A stretch of 64,000 nt of DNA from Tatlockia sp. (GTDB taxonomy: Bacteria > Pseudomonadota > Gammaproteobacteria > Legionellales > Legionellaceae), in contig JACCVV010000059.1 in assembly GCA_013697955.1 (NCBI GenBank), forward strand, positions 48,124 to 112,123, in the 5' to 3' direction. Below, piece by piece: positions 19,586-27,650 of this stretch. Position numbers and translations under genes: made by a program. A model generated the notes under the pieces. It did not search any database. It was not told where the DNA came from and was given only the letters and a program-made list of their open reading frames with translations. How positions within the stretch are numbered: the stretch's first letter is position 1; each line of letters starts with the position of its first letter.

Positions 19586-20173
19586 TTAATGCAAGCCTTG
19601 AATATAATAGGCCACCGCTTCCATATCTTCCTGACTCATACGCGAACTAATATCTCGCATAATGGAATTTAAGTCATTTGAACGTTTACCGTTCTTAAAG
19701 TCATTTAATTGCTGAATGGTGTAAAGTGCATGTTGACCAGATATCACAGGAAATCCAGCTTGGGCGTTGCCGGTTCCTTGCGGGCCATGACAGGCGATAC
19801 AAGCTGTAATGTGTTTAGCAAAATCTCCGCCGCGATACAATAGTTCACCTCGTTTTAAAAATTTTTCTGGCGTTGATCCCTTTGGAATTGGCTGTTTAGC
19901 GTAAAAATCGGCCAATTCCTTTATCTCCTTATCAGTCAAAGCGGCACTTAACGCTTTCATCACGGGAGAATTTCGTAAGCTCCCTTTTTTAAATTCCCGC
20001 ATCTGATGGACAAAGTAACTGGTATGTTGTCCTGCCAGGTTTGGCCAGAGCGGATTGGAGCTAAAACCAGATTGACCATGACATGCAGTACAACTCGTTA
20101 GAATAACTGGTGATTCAACGGCAAATGCCGCTAATGGGCCGAGAAGCAAAGCGGCAACCAGAAATTTTTTCAT
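19586..20173 (-). CDS. Cytochrome c4-type dihaem protein
   Basis: This 195-residue exported protein has a signal peptide and two haem c sites, CTACH (C28, C31, H32) and CIACH (C125, C128, H129). They sit in two similar domains, each with a later Met ligand region, as in cytochrome c4. It carries electrons in the periplasm, likely from the bc1 complex to a terminal oxidase. It is divergent from engB across 72 bp, a neighbourhood seen in many gammaproteobacteria, and precedes a DsbA-like gene. Confidence 0.93.
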   Translation of the reverse strand: MKKFLVAALLLGPLAAFAVESPVILTSCTACHGQSGFSSNPLWPNLAGQHTSYFVHQMREFKKGSLRNSPVMKALSAALTDKEIKELADFYAKQPIPKGSTPEKFLKRGELLYRGGDFAKHITACIACHGPQGTGNAQAGFPVISGQHALYTIQQLNDFKNGKRSNDLNSIMRDISSRMSQEDMEAVAYYIQGLH

Positions 20174-20245
20174 CGTTTATCCGGGAATTTTTGTCGTTTA
20201 ATGGTACACTGCTCAGCAAAAATCCCAAAATGAAAATATTCTCAA

Positions 20246-20848
20246 ATGCTCAAAAATCCCTACACTCAGGCAATTTTTCTACAAAGTGCGGCTCGCGTTG
20301 ACCAATTACCCAAGGCCTCTGGGTTTGAAGTCGCCTTTGCGGGCCGCTCAAATGCCGGTAAATCTTCTGCTCTAAATTGTCTTACGGGTATTAATCAACT
20401 GGCTCGAACCTCAAAAACACCCGGTCGAACGCAATTAATAAATCTTTTTTCCTTGGACGAATCACGTCGTTTGGTCGATTTGCCAGGCTATGGTTATGCA
20501 AAAGTTCCCAAACAAGTTAAAGAAGATTGGCAGAAAAATTTAGCTCATTATCTGGAAGTTCGCGAATGCCTTAAAGGATTGATTTTGTTGATGGATTGTC
20601 GGCATCCCCTTAAAGATCTTGATCAAATGATGGTGAATTGGTGCCTTGACCGTGAATTGCCAGTTCATATTTTACTCACAAAATCCGATAAATTAAGTCG
20701 TTCTGAGGTAAAAAATACAGTGCTTAAAGTAAGGAAATTTTATTCTTTACAAGAAGAATTAGTAAGTGTGCAAAGTTTTTCCTCCTTGAAAAAAGAAGGG
20801 GTAGAAGAATTAATTCATAAATTAAATGAATGGTTTGACTGGGTTTGA
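20246..20848 (+). CDS. engB: Ribosome biogenesis GTPase EngB/YsxC
   Basis: EngB is a small TRAFAC GTPase needed for 50S subunit assembly. Motifs in order are G1 [14 protein letters not shown]2 TPGRTQ, G3 [12 protein letters not shown]4 LLTKSDKL and a G5-like SVQSFSS. Length is 200 residues. It is divergent from the cytochrome c4 gene. The start ATG gives the usual [12 protein letters not shown] opening. Confidence 0.95.
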   Translation: MLKNPYTQAIFLQSAARVDQLPKASGFEVAFAGRSNAGKSSALNCLTGINQLARTSKTPGRTQLINLFSLDESRRLVDLPGYGYAKVPKQVKEDWQKNLAHYLEVRECLKGLILLMDCRHPLKDLDQMMVNWCLDRELPVHILLTKSDKLSRSEVKNTVLKVRKFYSLQEELVSVQSFSSLKKEGVEELIHKLNEWFDWV

Positions 20849-20933
20849 GCCATTTACTCAAAAGTTCACTCCAAAATAAATAATATAGTTATTGTTCTAT
20901 AATTAACCATATCCCTATGGATTTGGTTGTATT

Positions 20934-21818
20934 ATGGCATCCATAAAAAATAGAGTAATTTTAAACGCTGTACTAGAACGGAACAGTTGGTATGAAAGAT
21001 CCCTATTGTTTGTTTATGCAAATCTAACCAAAATATTTAATTCTCCACTTAAAGATGCACCAATTATTGACGTTTTTGAAAAAAATCCCATATATGGTTC
21101 GCAAGTTTATCAAAAGGTCAAAGATAACCCACGGCATTTCAGAGATACTATATTTTCTGTCGAAAAACAAAAAGCAGCTTTATCAGACTGGGATAATTAT
21201 TTAAAACATATCAAGACTATAGCAAAACAAATAGATCCTGCTGAACAAATCATCATTACAGGGCATTCATCAAAATCGATGTCTGATCATTTAGTGTCTG
21301 AATATGGAAAAGAAGTCTCTGTTGAGCACATTATAAATATATTAAAGGAAGTTAAAGAATCAAGAGCAGAAAAAGGCCTTCCCGAAAAACCGTTTAATAT
21401 CTCTTTGATGTCATGCTCTGGTATTAATATTGGAAGAAATTTAATTACCAAAATGCAAGAAGAAGGATTATATGGGGTAGTAACCGCTAGAAACCATACC
21501 GTTTATCCTGATCCAATCACCGGTAAAAAATACAATATGCCAGTGGAGGGCGGTCCGAAACAAAACAAGCAGGGTGATTATAAACGAGTCCTCGAATCTT
21601 CTTCCACTGGATGTAGGGAATATAAAGTAGACGAAAGGGGTAAAAGACAACCCCTGTCTTTGGAGTCAACCCCTAAAGCTAATTTGGATGCTTACATGGC
21701 CTTAGGGGAAAAGCTTAGCATGCTAGAGAAAGGACATTATCAATCCCAAGAGTTATTGAAAACTAATAGGGTTATGAAGTTATTGAATATTTGTTTGAAC
21801 AACCTGACCCCGAAATAA
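20934..21818 (+). CDS. Clan CD cysteine-peptidase-like protein, 5' part of an apparently frameshifted gene
   Basis: I do not recognise a named family for this 294-residue frame. Residues 105-165 have the layout of clan CD peptidases (caspase, clostripain, C80): hydrophobic strand plus IIITGHSSK (His111), then FNISLMSCSG (Cys161). The frame ends in a run, LLNICLNNLTPK, that looks unnatural. Near base 21770 the adjacent frame reads on as GYEVIEYLFEQPDPEIK into the next entry. One missing base in AGGGTT would join both into a protein of about 465 residues. There is no signal peptide. It may be an effector, or a toxin-like autoprocessing domain, now broken or mis-sequenced. Confidence 0.55.
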   Translation: MASIKNRVILNAVLERNSWYERSLLFVYANLTKIFNSPLKDAPIIDVFEKNPIYGSQVYQKVKDNPRHFRDTIFSVEKQKAALSDWDNYLKHIKTIAKQIDPAEQIIITGHSSKSMSDHLVSEYGKEVSVEHIINILKEVKESRAEKGLPEKPFNISLMSCSGINIGRNLITKMQEEGLYGVVTARNHTVYPDPITGKKYNMPVEGGPKQNKQGDYKRVLESSSTGCREYKVDERGKRQPLSLESTPKANLDAYMALGEKLSMLEKGHYQSQELLKTNRVMKLLNICLNNLTPK

Positions 21819-22330
21819 AGGCAACACCTGCCAAATCGGATTGGATACAAAATAAAAAAGAAATTAATAAGATGATTTTAACTCAAATGGCTGAAGTTTA
21901 TAGTAAAGAACCCAATGAAGAAAATGCCAAAAAATTATTAGAAATAATTCAAGCCCAAATTTTATTTTCAAACTTTAAAACTGGATTAGGGGGAGAAACA
22001 GTACGAAATAATGACTACGGAATAGAAATAAAAGTACCAAAAAATATGGTGCAGCTATTGGATCAAATAGAAATTGCAAAGGCATCAAAAAATTGGGGGC
22101 AAGCCTTAAAAACCATTTCTGGTATGGCTGGTAAAGTAGAAAGTTCAATTTTCAGGGATAAACAAACTCAAGATTTTTACACTCAGATTGCTGGAATTAC
22201 TTTTCACGCCAAACCCGCCTCTTCAAATAACCACGTTAATAAATTTAAACAATCACTTTCGAACTTAAAGGCCAGTGAGACTAAAGAGCCAACCCATGAA
22301 TCTCAACATAATTTGAATCGAAATCGTTAG
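21791..22330 (+). CDS. 3' part of the frameshifted clan CD-like gene
   Basis: This 179-residue frame has only a TTG as its first possible start and no convincing ribosome site. It is preceded in frame by sensible coding sequence back to a stop at 21767. It is rich in Lys, Glu and Asn and predicted helical, with a polar tail ending HNLNRNR. I read it as the C-terminal part of the gene starting at 20934, separated by a -1 shift. No function can be assigned. A free-standing gene is possible but less likely. Confidence 0.5.
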   Translation: MFEQPDPEIKATPAKSDWIQNKKEINKMILTQMAEVYSKEPNEENAKKLLEIIQAQILFSNFKTGLGGETVRNNDYGIEIKVPKNMVQLLDQIEIAKASKNWGQALKTISGMAGKVESSIFRDKQTQDFYTQIAGITFHAKPASSNNHVNKFKQSLSNLKASETKEPTHESQHNLNRNR

Positions 22331-22388
22331 CAATATTCCGTTCATTATTATGGATTCTTTTCTCGCGCCTAAGATTTTATGACCAAAT

Positions 22389-22967
22389 TTATAGTTCTTC
22401 ACCCCATCGGCGCACAAGCCCAGAATCAAGATCAAATAAATCCAGAATTCTACCTACGCTATGATTAACCAGATCATCCTGGCTTTGAGGGTTGTTATAA
22501 AAAGCTGGGACAGGCGGGGCAATGATTGCGCCCATTTCCGTTGCCGCCACCATATTTTTTAAATGTCCTAAATGAAGTGGTGTTTCGCGGACCATTAATA
22601 TCAGGCGTCGTCTTTCTTTTAAAACCACATCGGCAGCGCGGGATAATAGATTATCCGTATTACCAGAGGCGATGGATGCTAAAGTCCGCATGGAGCAAGG
22701 CGCTATAATCATCCCCAGGGTTTGAAAGGAGCCACTGGAAATTGAAGCCGCTATGTCATTAATATTGTAGGATTTATCGGCTAGTTCATTAAGTTCTGCA
22801 GCAGAGAGGGAGCATTCAAAGGCACGTGTTTGCTGTGCTGCTTTAGACACGATTAAATGCGTTTCGATGTCAGTTTGTTTGAGTGTTTCAAGTAAACGTA
22901 TTCCATAAATAACACCTGAGGCGCCACTAATACCGATTATGATCCGCTTTTTCTTTACTCTTACCAC
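22389..22967 (-). CDS. ubiX: Flavin prenyltransferase UbiX
   Basis: UbiX makes prenylated FMN, the cofactor of the UbiD decarboxylase in ubiquinone synthesis. The N-terminal IIIGISGASGVIYGIRLLETL is diagnostic, with later IIAPCSMRTLASIASG and LMVRETPLHLGHL. I place the start at GTG 22967, about ten bases after AAAGG. An upstream TTG at 22988 is in frame but lies only about 5 bases beyond where a TATAAT -10 box (23000-23005, minus strand) would start transcription. The product is about 192 residues. ubiD is not in this window. Confidence 0.93.
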   Translation of the reverse strand: MVRVKKKRIIIGISGASGVIYGIRLLETLKQTDIETHLIVSKAAQQTRAFECSLSAAELNELADKSYNINDIAASISSGSFQTLGMIIAPCSMRTLASIASGNTDNLLSRAADVVLKERRRLILMVRETPLHLGHLKNMVAATEMGAIIAPPVPAFYNNPQSQDDLVNHSVGRILDLFDLDSGLVRRWGEEL

Positions 22968-23039
22968 TTGATTCACGCCTTTGTGCAAATTGAATAGCGA
23001 TTATATAGCTTTTTTATAAAATGTACTATTATTGTGCGA

Positions 23040-24875
23040 TTAGAGCTGAGTTTTCAAAAGTATAGAAACAATTTCTGGATTTGCCAGCGTTGATAAATCG
23101 CCAAGTTCATCCAGTTCTTTGACTTCCTTGCAGGCAATTTTACGCAATATTCGGCGCATTATTTTACCAGAACGTGTTTTCGGTAGATCACTAACTAATT
23201 GAATCACGTCGGGTTTAGCGATGGCGCCAATGCTCGCTTTAACGCTATTCAAAAGTTCCTGTTTTAGATCGCCTCCAGGTTCATTACCAAATTTCAAGCT
23301 CACAAAAGCGTGGATGCCCTGACCTTTTATTTCATGAGGAATCCCGACAACAGCGGCTTCGGCAACAAGGGGATGGGCAACGAGCGCACTTTCAATTTCA
23401 GCAGTGCCCAAGCGGTGACCTGATACATTTAAAACATCGTCAATGCGACCGGTAATCCAGTAATCTCCATCCTCATCTCGCGAGGCGCCATCGCCTGTCA
23501 AATAATAACCATTCTTAAAATAGGTTTCACGATAGCGTTGATGATCACCAGCGATAGTCCGGGCTATTGAAGGCCAGGGATATTTTATTGCCAGAATTCC
23601 TTCGCCAGCGCCATCAATTTCCTCTCCCCTTTCATTCAAAATAACAGGGAAAATACCGGGCAAGGGTTGACTTGCCGCGCCTGGTTTTGCAGTTTTAAGA
23701 TTATCTTGTGGGCAGATCATGATTGCGCCGGTTTCAGTTTGCCACCAGGTGTCAACAATAGCACATCGGTTTTGGCCAACTTTTTGTTGATACCATTGCC
23801 ATACTTCCGGATTTATGGGTTCGCCAACAGTTCCCAGTAATTTAAGTGACTCGCGAGTTGTTGAGGCTAGCCATTCATCGCCTTCCCGTTTAAGGGCGCG
23901 AATACCCGTTGGTGCTGTATAGAACACCTTAACTTGGTATTTATCTATGATTTGCCAATAACGAGCAGGATTTGGATAAGTGGGTACGCCGCAATACATT
24001 AGAGTAGTAATTCCATTGCAAAGGGGGCCATAAAGGAAATAGGAATGGCCAGTTATCCAACCAATATCGGCTGTACACCAAAAAACATCTCCATCGTTGC
24101 ACCTAAAAATATGATCCTGACTATAGGCTGTCTGCACTAAATACCCGCCAGTTGTATGGACAACTCCTTTGGGAGTTCCGGTGGATCCAGAAGTATAAAG
24201 GATGAAAAAAGGGTCTTCTGCATCCATAGGTTCTGGTTCACATTCAGCCGGAACATCCTTTTTTAACAGATGCCACCAATGGTCAAAATCAGGATTTATA
24301 TTAACCGCTTTTGAGCTGTGTTTAATAATCAAGCAAGGTATTTCTAATTCTTTAGTCGCTTGGTCTGCCTGTTTTTTTTGTTCAAAATAATGGCCACCGC
24401 GAGAATAGCCATCTGCTGTAATTAATAATTTACATTCTGAAGCTTGAAGGCGTTGGCGAAGCGCTGCCGCCGAAAAGCCTGCAAAAACGACAGTGTGAAC
24501 TGCACCGATTCTAGCGCAAGCTAGCATTGCAATAGCGGCCTCCGGAATCATCGGAAGATAAATGCCTACCTTTGTTCCTTTGGTAATGCCCAATAATTTA
24601 AGGACATTTGCCATGCGGCAGACTTCTTCGTGCAAGTCAGAAAAAGAGAGTTTTCTCTGCTGATTTTCTTCATCACCTTCCCAAATAATTGCCGGTTGAT
24701 TCGCTTTTTCTGGAAGATGTTTATCAATACAGTTAGCGGAAATATTTAATTTGCCTTCGATAAACCAGCGCAGTTCACCGCTTTGGAAACTACCTTCAAG
24801 GATTTTGTTCCAGGGTTTGAGCCATTTAACATAGTGTTTTGCTTTTTCTGACCAAAATTGTTCCAGGTTATTCAT
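23040..24875 (-). CDS. acs: Acetyl-CoA synthetase family (AMP-forming acyl-CoA ligase)
   Basis: This 611-residue adenylate-forming enzyme activates acetate or a related short acid to its CoA ester. It has the P-loop YTSGSTGTPKGVVHT, the WWQTETG substrate/ATP motif, and TGDGASRDEDGDYW. The C-terminal KTRSGKIMRRILRK holds the lysine that is usually controlled by acetylation. It is about 40 residues shorter than E. coli Acs. It overlaps mmsB by 8 bp, so it is in the mmsA-mmsB operon, where it might activate propionate or acetate. Confidence 0.9.
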   Translation of the reverse strand: MNNLEQFWSEKAKHYVKWLKPWNKILEGSFQSGELRWFIEGKLNISANCIDKHLPEKANQPAIIWEGDEENQQRKLSFSDLHEEVCRMANVLKLLGITKGTKVGIYLPMIPEAAIAMLACARIGAVHTVVFAGFSAAALRQRLQASECKLLITADGYSRGGHYFEQKKQADQATKELEIPCLIIKHSSKAVNINPDFDHWWHLLKKDVPAECEPEPMDAEDPFFILYTSGSTGTPKGVVHTTGGYLVQTAYSQDHIFRCNDGDVFWCTADIGWITGHSYFLYGPLCNGITTLMYCGVPTYPNPARYWQIIDKYQVKVFYTAPTGIRALKREGDEWLASTTRESLKLLGTVGEPINPEVWQWYQQKVGQNRCAIVDTWWQTETGAIMICPQDNLKTAKPGAASQPLPGIFPVILNERGEEIDGAGEGILAIKYPWPSIARTIAGDHQRYRETYFKNGYYLTGDGASRDEDGDYWITGRIDDVLNVSGHRLGTAEIESALVAHPLVAEAAVVGIPHEIKGQGIHAFVSLKFGNEPGGDLKQELLNSVKASIGAIAKPDVIQLVSDLPKTRSGKIMRRILRKIACKEVKELDELGDLSTLANPEIVSILLKTQL

Positions 24876-25767
24876 CTTTATGAACTCTTTTTAACATTTT
24901 AATAATGGCTGAGAAATCCAGGTTAGATTGTTCTTGCTCATTAAATTGCTGATAAAGTGCAGTAGCCTGAGCACCTAAAGGGGTTGTAAGGCCAACCGCT
25001 TCGGCTGAGCTTTGGCTTAAATTGAGATCTTTAAGCATCATGGCAGCTGTGAAGCCAGCCTGGTAATTTCTATTTGCTGGAACGTTTGGAAGAATGCCAG
25101 GCACTGGTACATATTGAGACATTGACCAGCATTGACCTGAAGAATTGCTTACTACCTCGAATAGTTTTTCTGCAGATAAGCCTAAATGTTCAGCGAGTAC
25201 AAAGGCTTCAGAGACAGCAATCATTGAAATGCCAAGAATCATATTGTTACAAATTTTGGCAGCTTGACCAGACCCTGCCAGACCGGTATGAATTATTTTT
25301 TTACCCATTGCGCTTAAGATTGGCTTTGCCTGTTCAAAGGCTTTTTCCTCACCGCCTACCATAAAGGTAAGGGTTGCCGCCTCCGCTCCAGCTACTCCGC
25401 CTGATACGGGCGCATCCACCATGAAGAGCTCCCTAACCTTGGCTTGCTCATGCAAATGTCGAGAGCTTTTAACGTCGATAGAGGAACAATCAATATATAA
25501 AATATTCTTTTCAGCTCGGTTAAATAAACCCTCAGAGGACAAACAAACTTGAGAAACCTGAGCTCCGGTTTGCAACATTGTTATAAAAATATCCTGATTG
25601 ACGACCGCTTCTTCAAGTTTGACTGCGATTTGTCCACCGGCTGCGGCAAAGGATTTTAGAGCCTGCTCTTGTAAGTCAAAGCCTGTAACGAAGTGGTTAG
25701 CTTTTATCAAATTAATAGCCATTGGCAATCCCATATGCCCAAGACCAATGAACCCAATCCTTGCCAT
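24868..25767 (-). CDS. mmsB: 3-hydroxyisobutyrate dehydrogenase
   Basis: MmsB oxidises 3-hydroxyisobutyrate to methylmalonate semialdehyde in valine breakdown, using NAD. The Rossmann start is IGFIGLGHMGLPMA. The substrate motif DAPVSGGVAGAEAATLTFM and catalytic Lys in GSGQAAKICNNM are present. Length is 299 residues. It lies 41 bp after mmsA, whose enzyme uses its product, and overlaps acs by 8 bp. Confidence 0.94.
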   Translation of the reverse strand: MARIGFIGLGHMGLPMAINLIKANHFVTGFDLQEQALKSFAAAGGQIAVKLEEAVVNQDIFITMLQTGAQVSQVCLSSEGLFNRAEKNILYIDCSSIDVKSSRHLHEQAKVRELFMVDAPVSGGVAGAEAATLTFMVGGEEKAFEQAKPILSAMGKKIIHTGLAGSGQAAKICNNMILGISMIAVSEAFVLAEHLGLSAEKLFEVVSNSSGQCWSMSQYVPVPGILPNVPANRNYQAGFTAAMMLKDLNLSQSSAEAVGLTTPLGAQATALYQQFNEQEQSNLDFSAIIKMLKRVHKDE

Positions 25768-25808
25768 TTTAATTTCTCCTTAAAATCTGTAAGCAGTCCC
25801 TTCAGGCA

Positions 25809-27308
25809 TTACTTATTGGTTGGCATTATAAAAGCACTTTCCGTGAGTTCACTGACAGGCCATTTGCTAGTAATTGTTTTTCGGCGGGTATAAAAATTGA
25901 TGCTTTCCTGGCCATGCATATTGGTATCGCCAAAGGAAGAATTTTTCCAGCCGCCAAAGGGATGATTGGCTATGGGAACGGGAATAGGAATGTTAACTCC
26001 CACCATTCCTACATGGACTCGCTGGCTATATTCACGAGCTGTGTAGCCATCGCGGGTGAAGATGGCAGTTCCATTGCCAAACTGATGGCGATTGACCAGA
26101 GCCAACGCTTCCTCAAAATTATCTACTCGAAGAACAACAAGCACGGGGCCAAAAATTTCATTTTGGTAAATAGACATTGATTCATCGACCTTATCAAAGA
26201 GCGAAGGGCCGACAAAATAACCTTGTGAATATTGGGGATGTGTAAATTTACGGCCATCGATTAACAGTTCTGCTCCTTCTTCCAAACCTTTATCGATGGC
26301 GGCCAAGACTTTCTCACGATGGGCACTGGAAATTAAAGGACCCATATCGCAATTGGAGCTATCACCTGCATCTATACGAATGTTTTTTACCAAAGGACTT
26401 AGTTTATCTAACAGGTTATCGGCTGTTTTATCACCCACGGCAACGACAACTGAAATCGCCATACACCGCTCGCCTGCAGAACCAAAGGCTGCACCAACAA
26501 TGGCGTTTGAGGCTTGATCCAAATCGGCATCAGGCATTATCACGGCATGATTTTTGGCTCCTCCAAAGGTATGAGCGCGTTTGCCCTGAGTGGTTGCTGA
26601 AGTATAAATTGCTTTAGCAACAGGTGTTGATGCAACCGCCGTAAAGGAACTGATATCCGGGTGAGCTATTAAGTATTCAACAGTCGATTTATCGCCTTGT
26701 AAGCAATTAGCAACGCCATTAGGTAAGCCAGCTTCACTTAAAAGTTCAAGCAATCTGATTGGTGCGGAAGGATCTTGTTCTGAAGGTTTTAAAATAAAGG
26801 TATTACCGCAGGCAATTGCCGGAATCATCATCCAGACTGGCACCATAACCGGAAAGTTAAAAGGAGACACGCCTGCACAAACCCCTAAAGGTTGGCGAAT
26901 AGTAAGACAATCGATATGGGTGGTGACATCTGCGGAAAAATCGCCCTGCAATTGATTCACCAGGCCGCAATGAAATTCAACGACTTCAATGGCTCTTGCC
27001 ACAGAGCCTTTGGCATCATCAAGCGTTTTACCATGCTCGCGCGTTACAATTTTTGCTAAATCATTTTGATATTTTTCAAGAAGCTCTCTGAATTTAAATA
27101 AAATACGCGCCCTTTTTATCGGCGCAGTTTCTGCCCATTCGGGCCAAGCATTTTTGGCGGCTAATACAGCATTATCACAAACTGCCTGATCAGCAAAATA
27201 AACTTCGCCAATCGCTTCACCAAGGGCTGGATTGAAAATTTTATGTGATTTAGAAGCAGGTGAAAGAAGAGGTTTGCCATCGATATAATGCGGGACTTTA
27301 TAACTCAT
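25809..27308 (-). CDS. mmsA: Methylmalonate-semialdehyde dehydrogenase (CoA-acylating)
   Basis: MmsA converts methylmalonate semialdehyde, NAD and CoA to propionyl-CoA and CO2, the last step specific to valine. The aldehyde-dehydrogenase fold has catalytic Cys in GSAGERCMAISVVV, and FNFPVMVPVWM is typical of the MMSDH branch. I chose ATG 27308 because AGGAG lies seven bases upstream; the frame is open 20 codons further but without support. The product is 499 residues. The ribosome site overlaps the stop of the small dodecin gene. Confidence 0.94.
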   Translation of the reverse strand: MSYKVPHYIDGKPLLSPASKSHKIFNPALGEAIGEVYFADQAVCDNAVLAAKNAWPEWAETAPIKRARILFKFRELLEKYQNDLAKIVTREHGKTLDDAKGSVARAIEVVEFHCGLVNQLQGDFSADVTTHIDCLTIRQPLGVCAGVSPFNFPVMVPVWMMIPAIACGNTFILKPSEQDPSAPIRLLELLSEAGLPNGVANCLQGDKSTVEYLIAHPDISSFTAVASTPVAKAIYTSATTQGKRAHTFGGAKNHAVIMPDADLDQASNAIVGAAFGSAGERCMAISVVVAVGDKTADNLLDKLSPLVKNIRIDAGDSSNCDMGPLISSAHREKVLAAIDKGLEEGAELLIDGRKFTHPQYSQGYFVGPSLFDKVDESMSIYQNEIFGPVLVVLRVDNFEEALALVNRHQFGNGTAIFTRDGYTAREYSQRVHVGMVGVNIPIPVPIANHPFGGWKNSSFGDTNMHGQESINFYTRRKTITSKWPVSELTESAFIMPTNK

Positions 27309-27318
27309 CACGGAACTC

Positions 27319-27501
27319 CTAATCAAAGAAAGCGATAATGGTGATTTGGTAATGGGGCTTATTTTCAATAGTGAAAGAACCGCGGGTTTCTATTATTTCA
27401 AAATAAGTGTGTTCGCCGACTTTTTGCAAGGCATTATCCAATGCATCGGCAATACAAGAGTTGGAGAATCCGGTGAAATCTCCTTTTTTTATTGTTGTCA
27501 T
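27319..27501 (-). CDS. Dodecin-family small flavin-binding protein
   Basis: This 60-residue protein is easily missed. It carries the dodecin pattern: a helix SCIADALDNAL followed by HTYFEIIETRGSFTIE and HYQITIIAFF, equivalent to WFEVVETRG...YQVTL in dodecins. Dodecins form hollow dodecamers that store or buffer flavins or CoA. The start ATG follows AAAGGG almost directly, a weak spacing. It lies 10 bp upstream of mmsA on the same strand, so it is probably the first gene of the operon. Confidence 0.75.
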   Translation of the reverse strand: MTTIKKGDFTGFSNSCIADALDNALQKVGEHTYFEIIETRGSFTIENKPHYQITIIAFFD

Positions 27502-27650
27502 CCCTTTAAATCCCAGAAAATCTTTTCTAAATCAGCAGTGTAGCACGAACAATTTGACTCACAAATAGAGGCTGAATTGTATGGAAATTCGAGCCCAAGC
27601 TTCTTATTGACTATAATTTAAACAAGTATTCTTGTCGCATTGGGTGTTTT

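Noticed and set aside
22986..23028. Full sigma-70 promoter for ubiX
   Set aside because: A TATAAT-like -10 box is present (23000-23005, minus strand) but no acceptable -35 box at 16-18 bp, so I only mention it with the gene.
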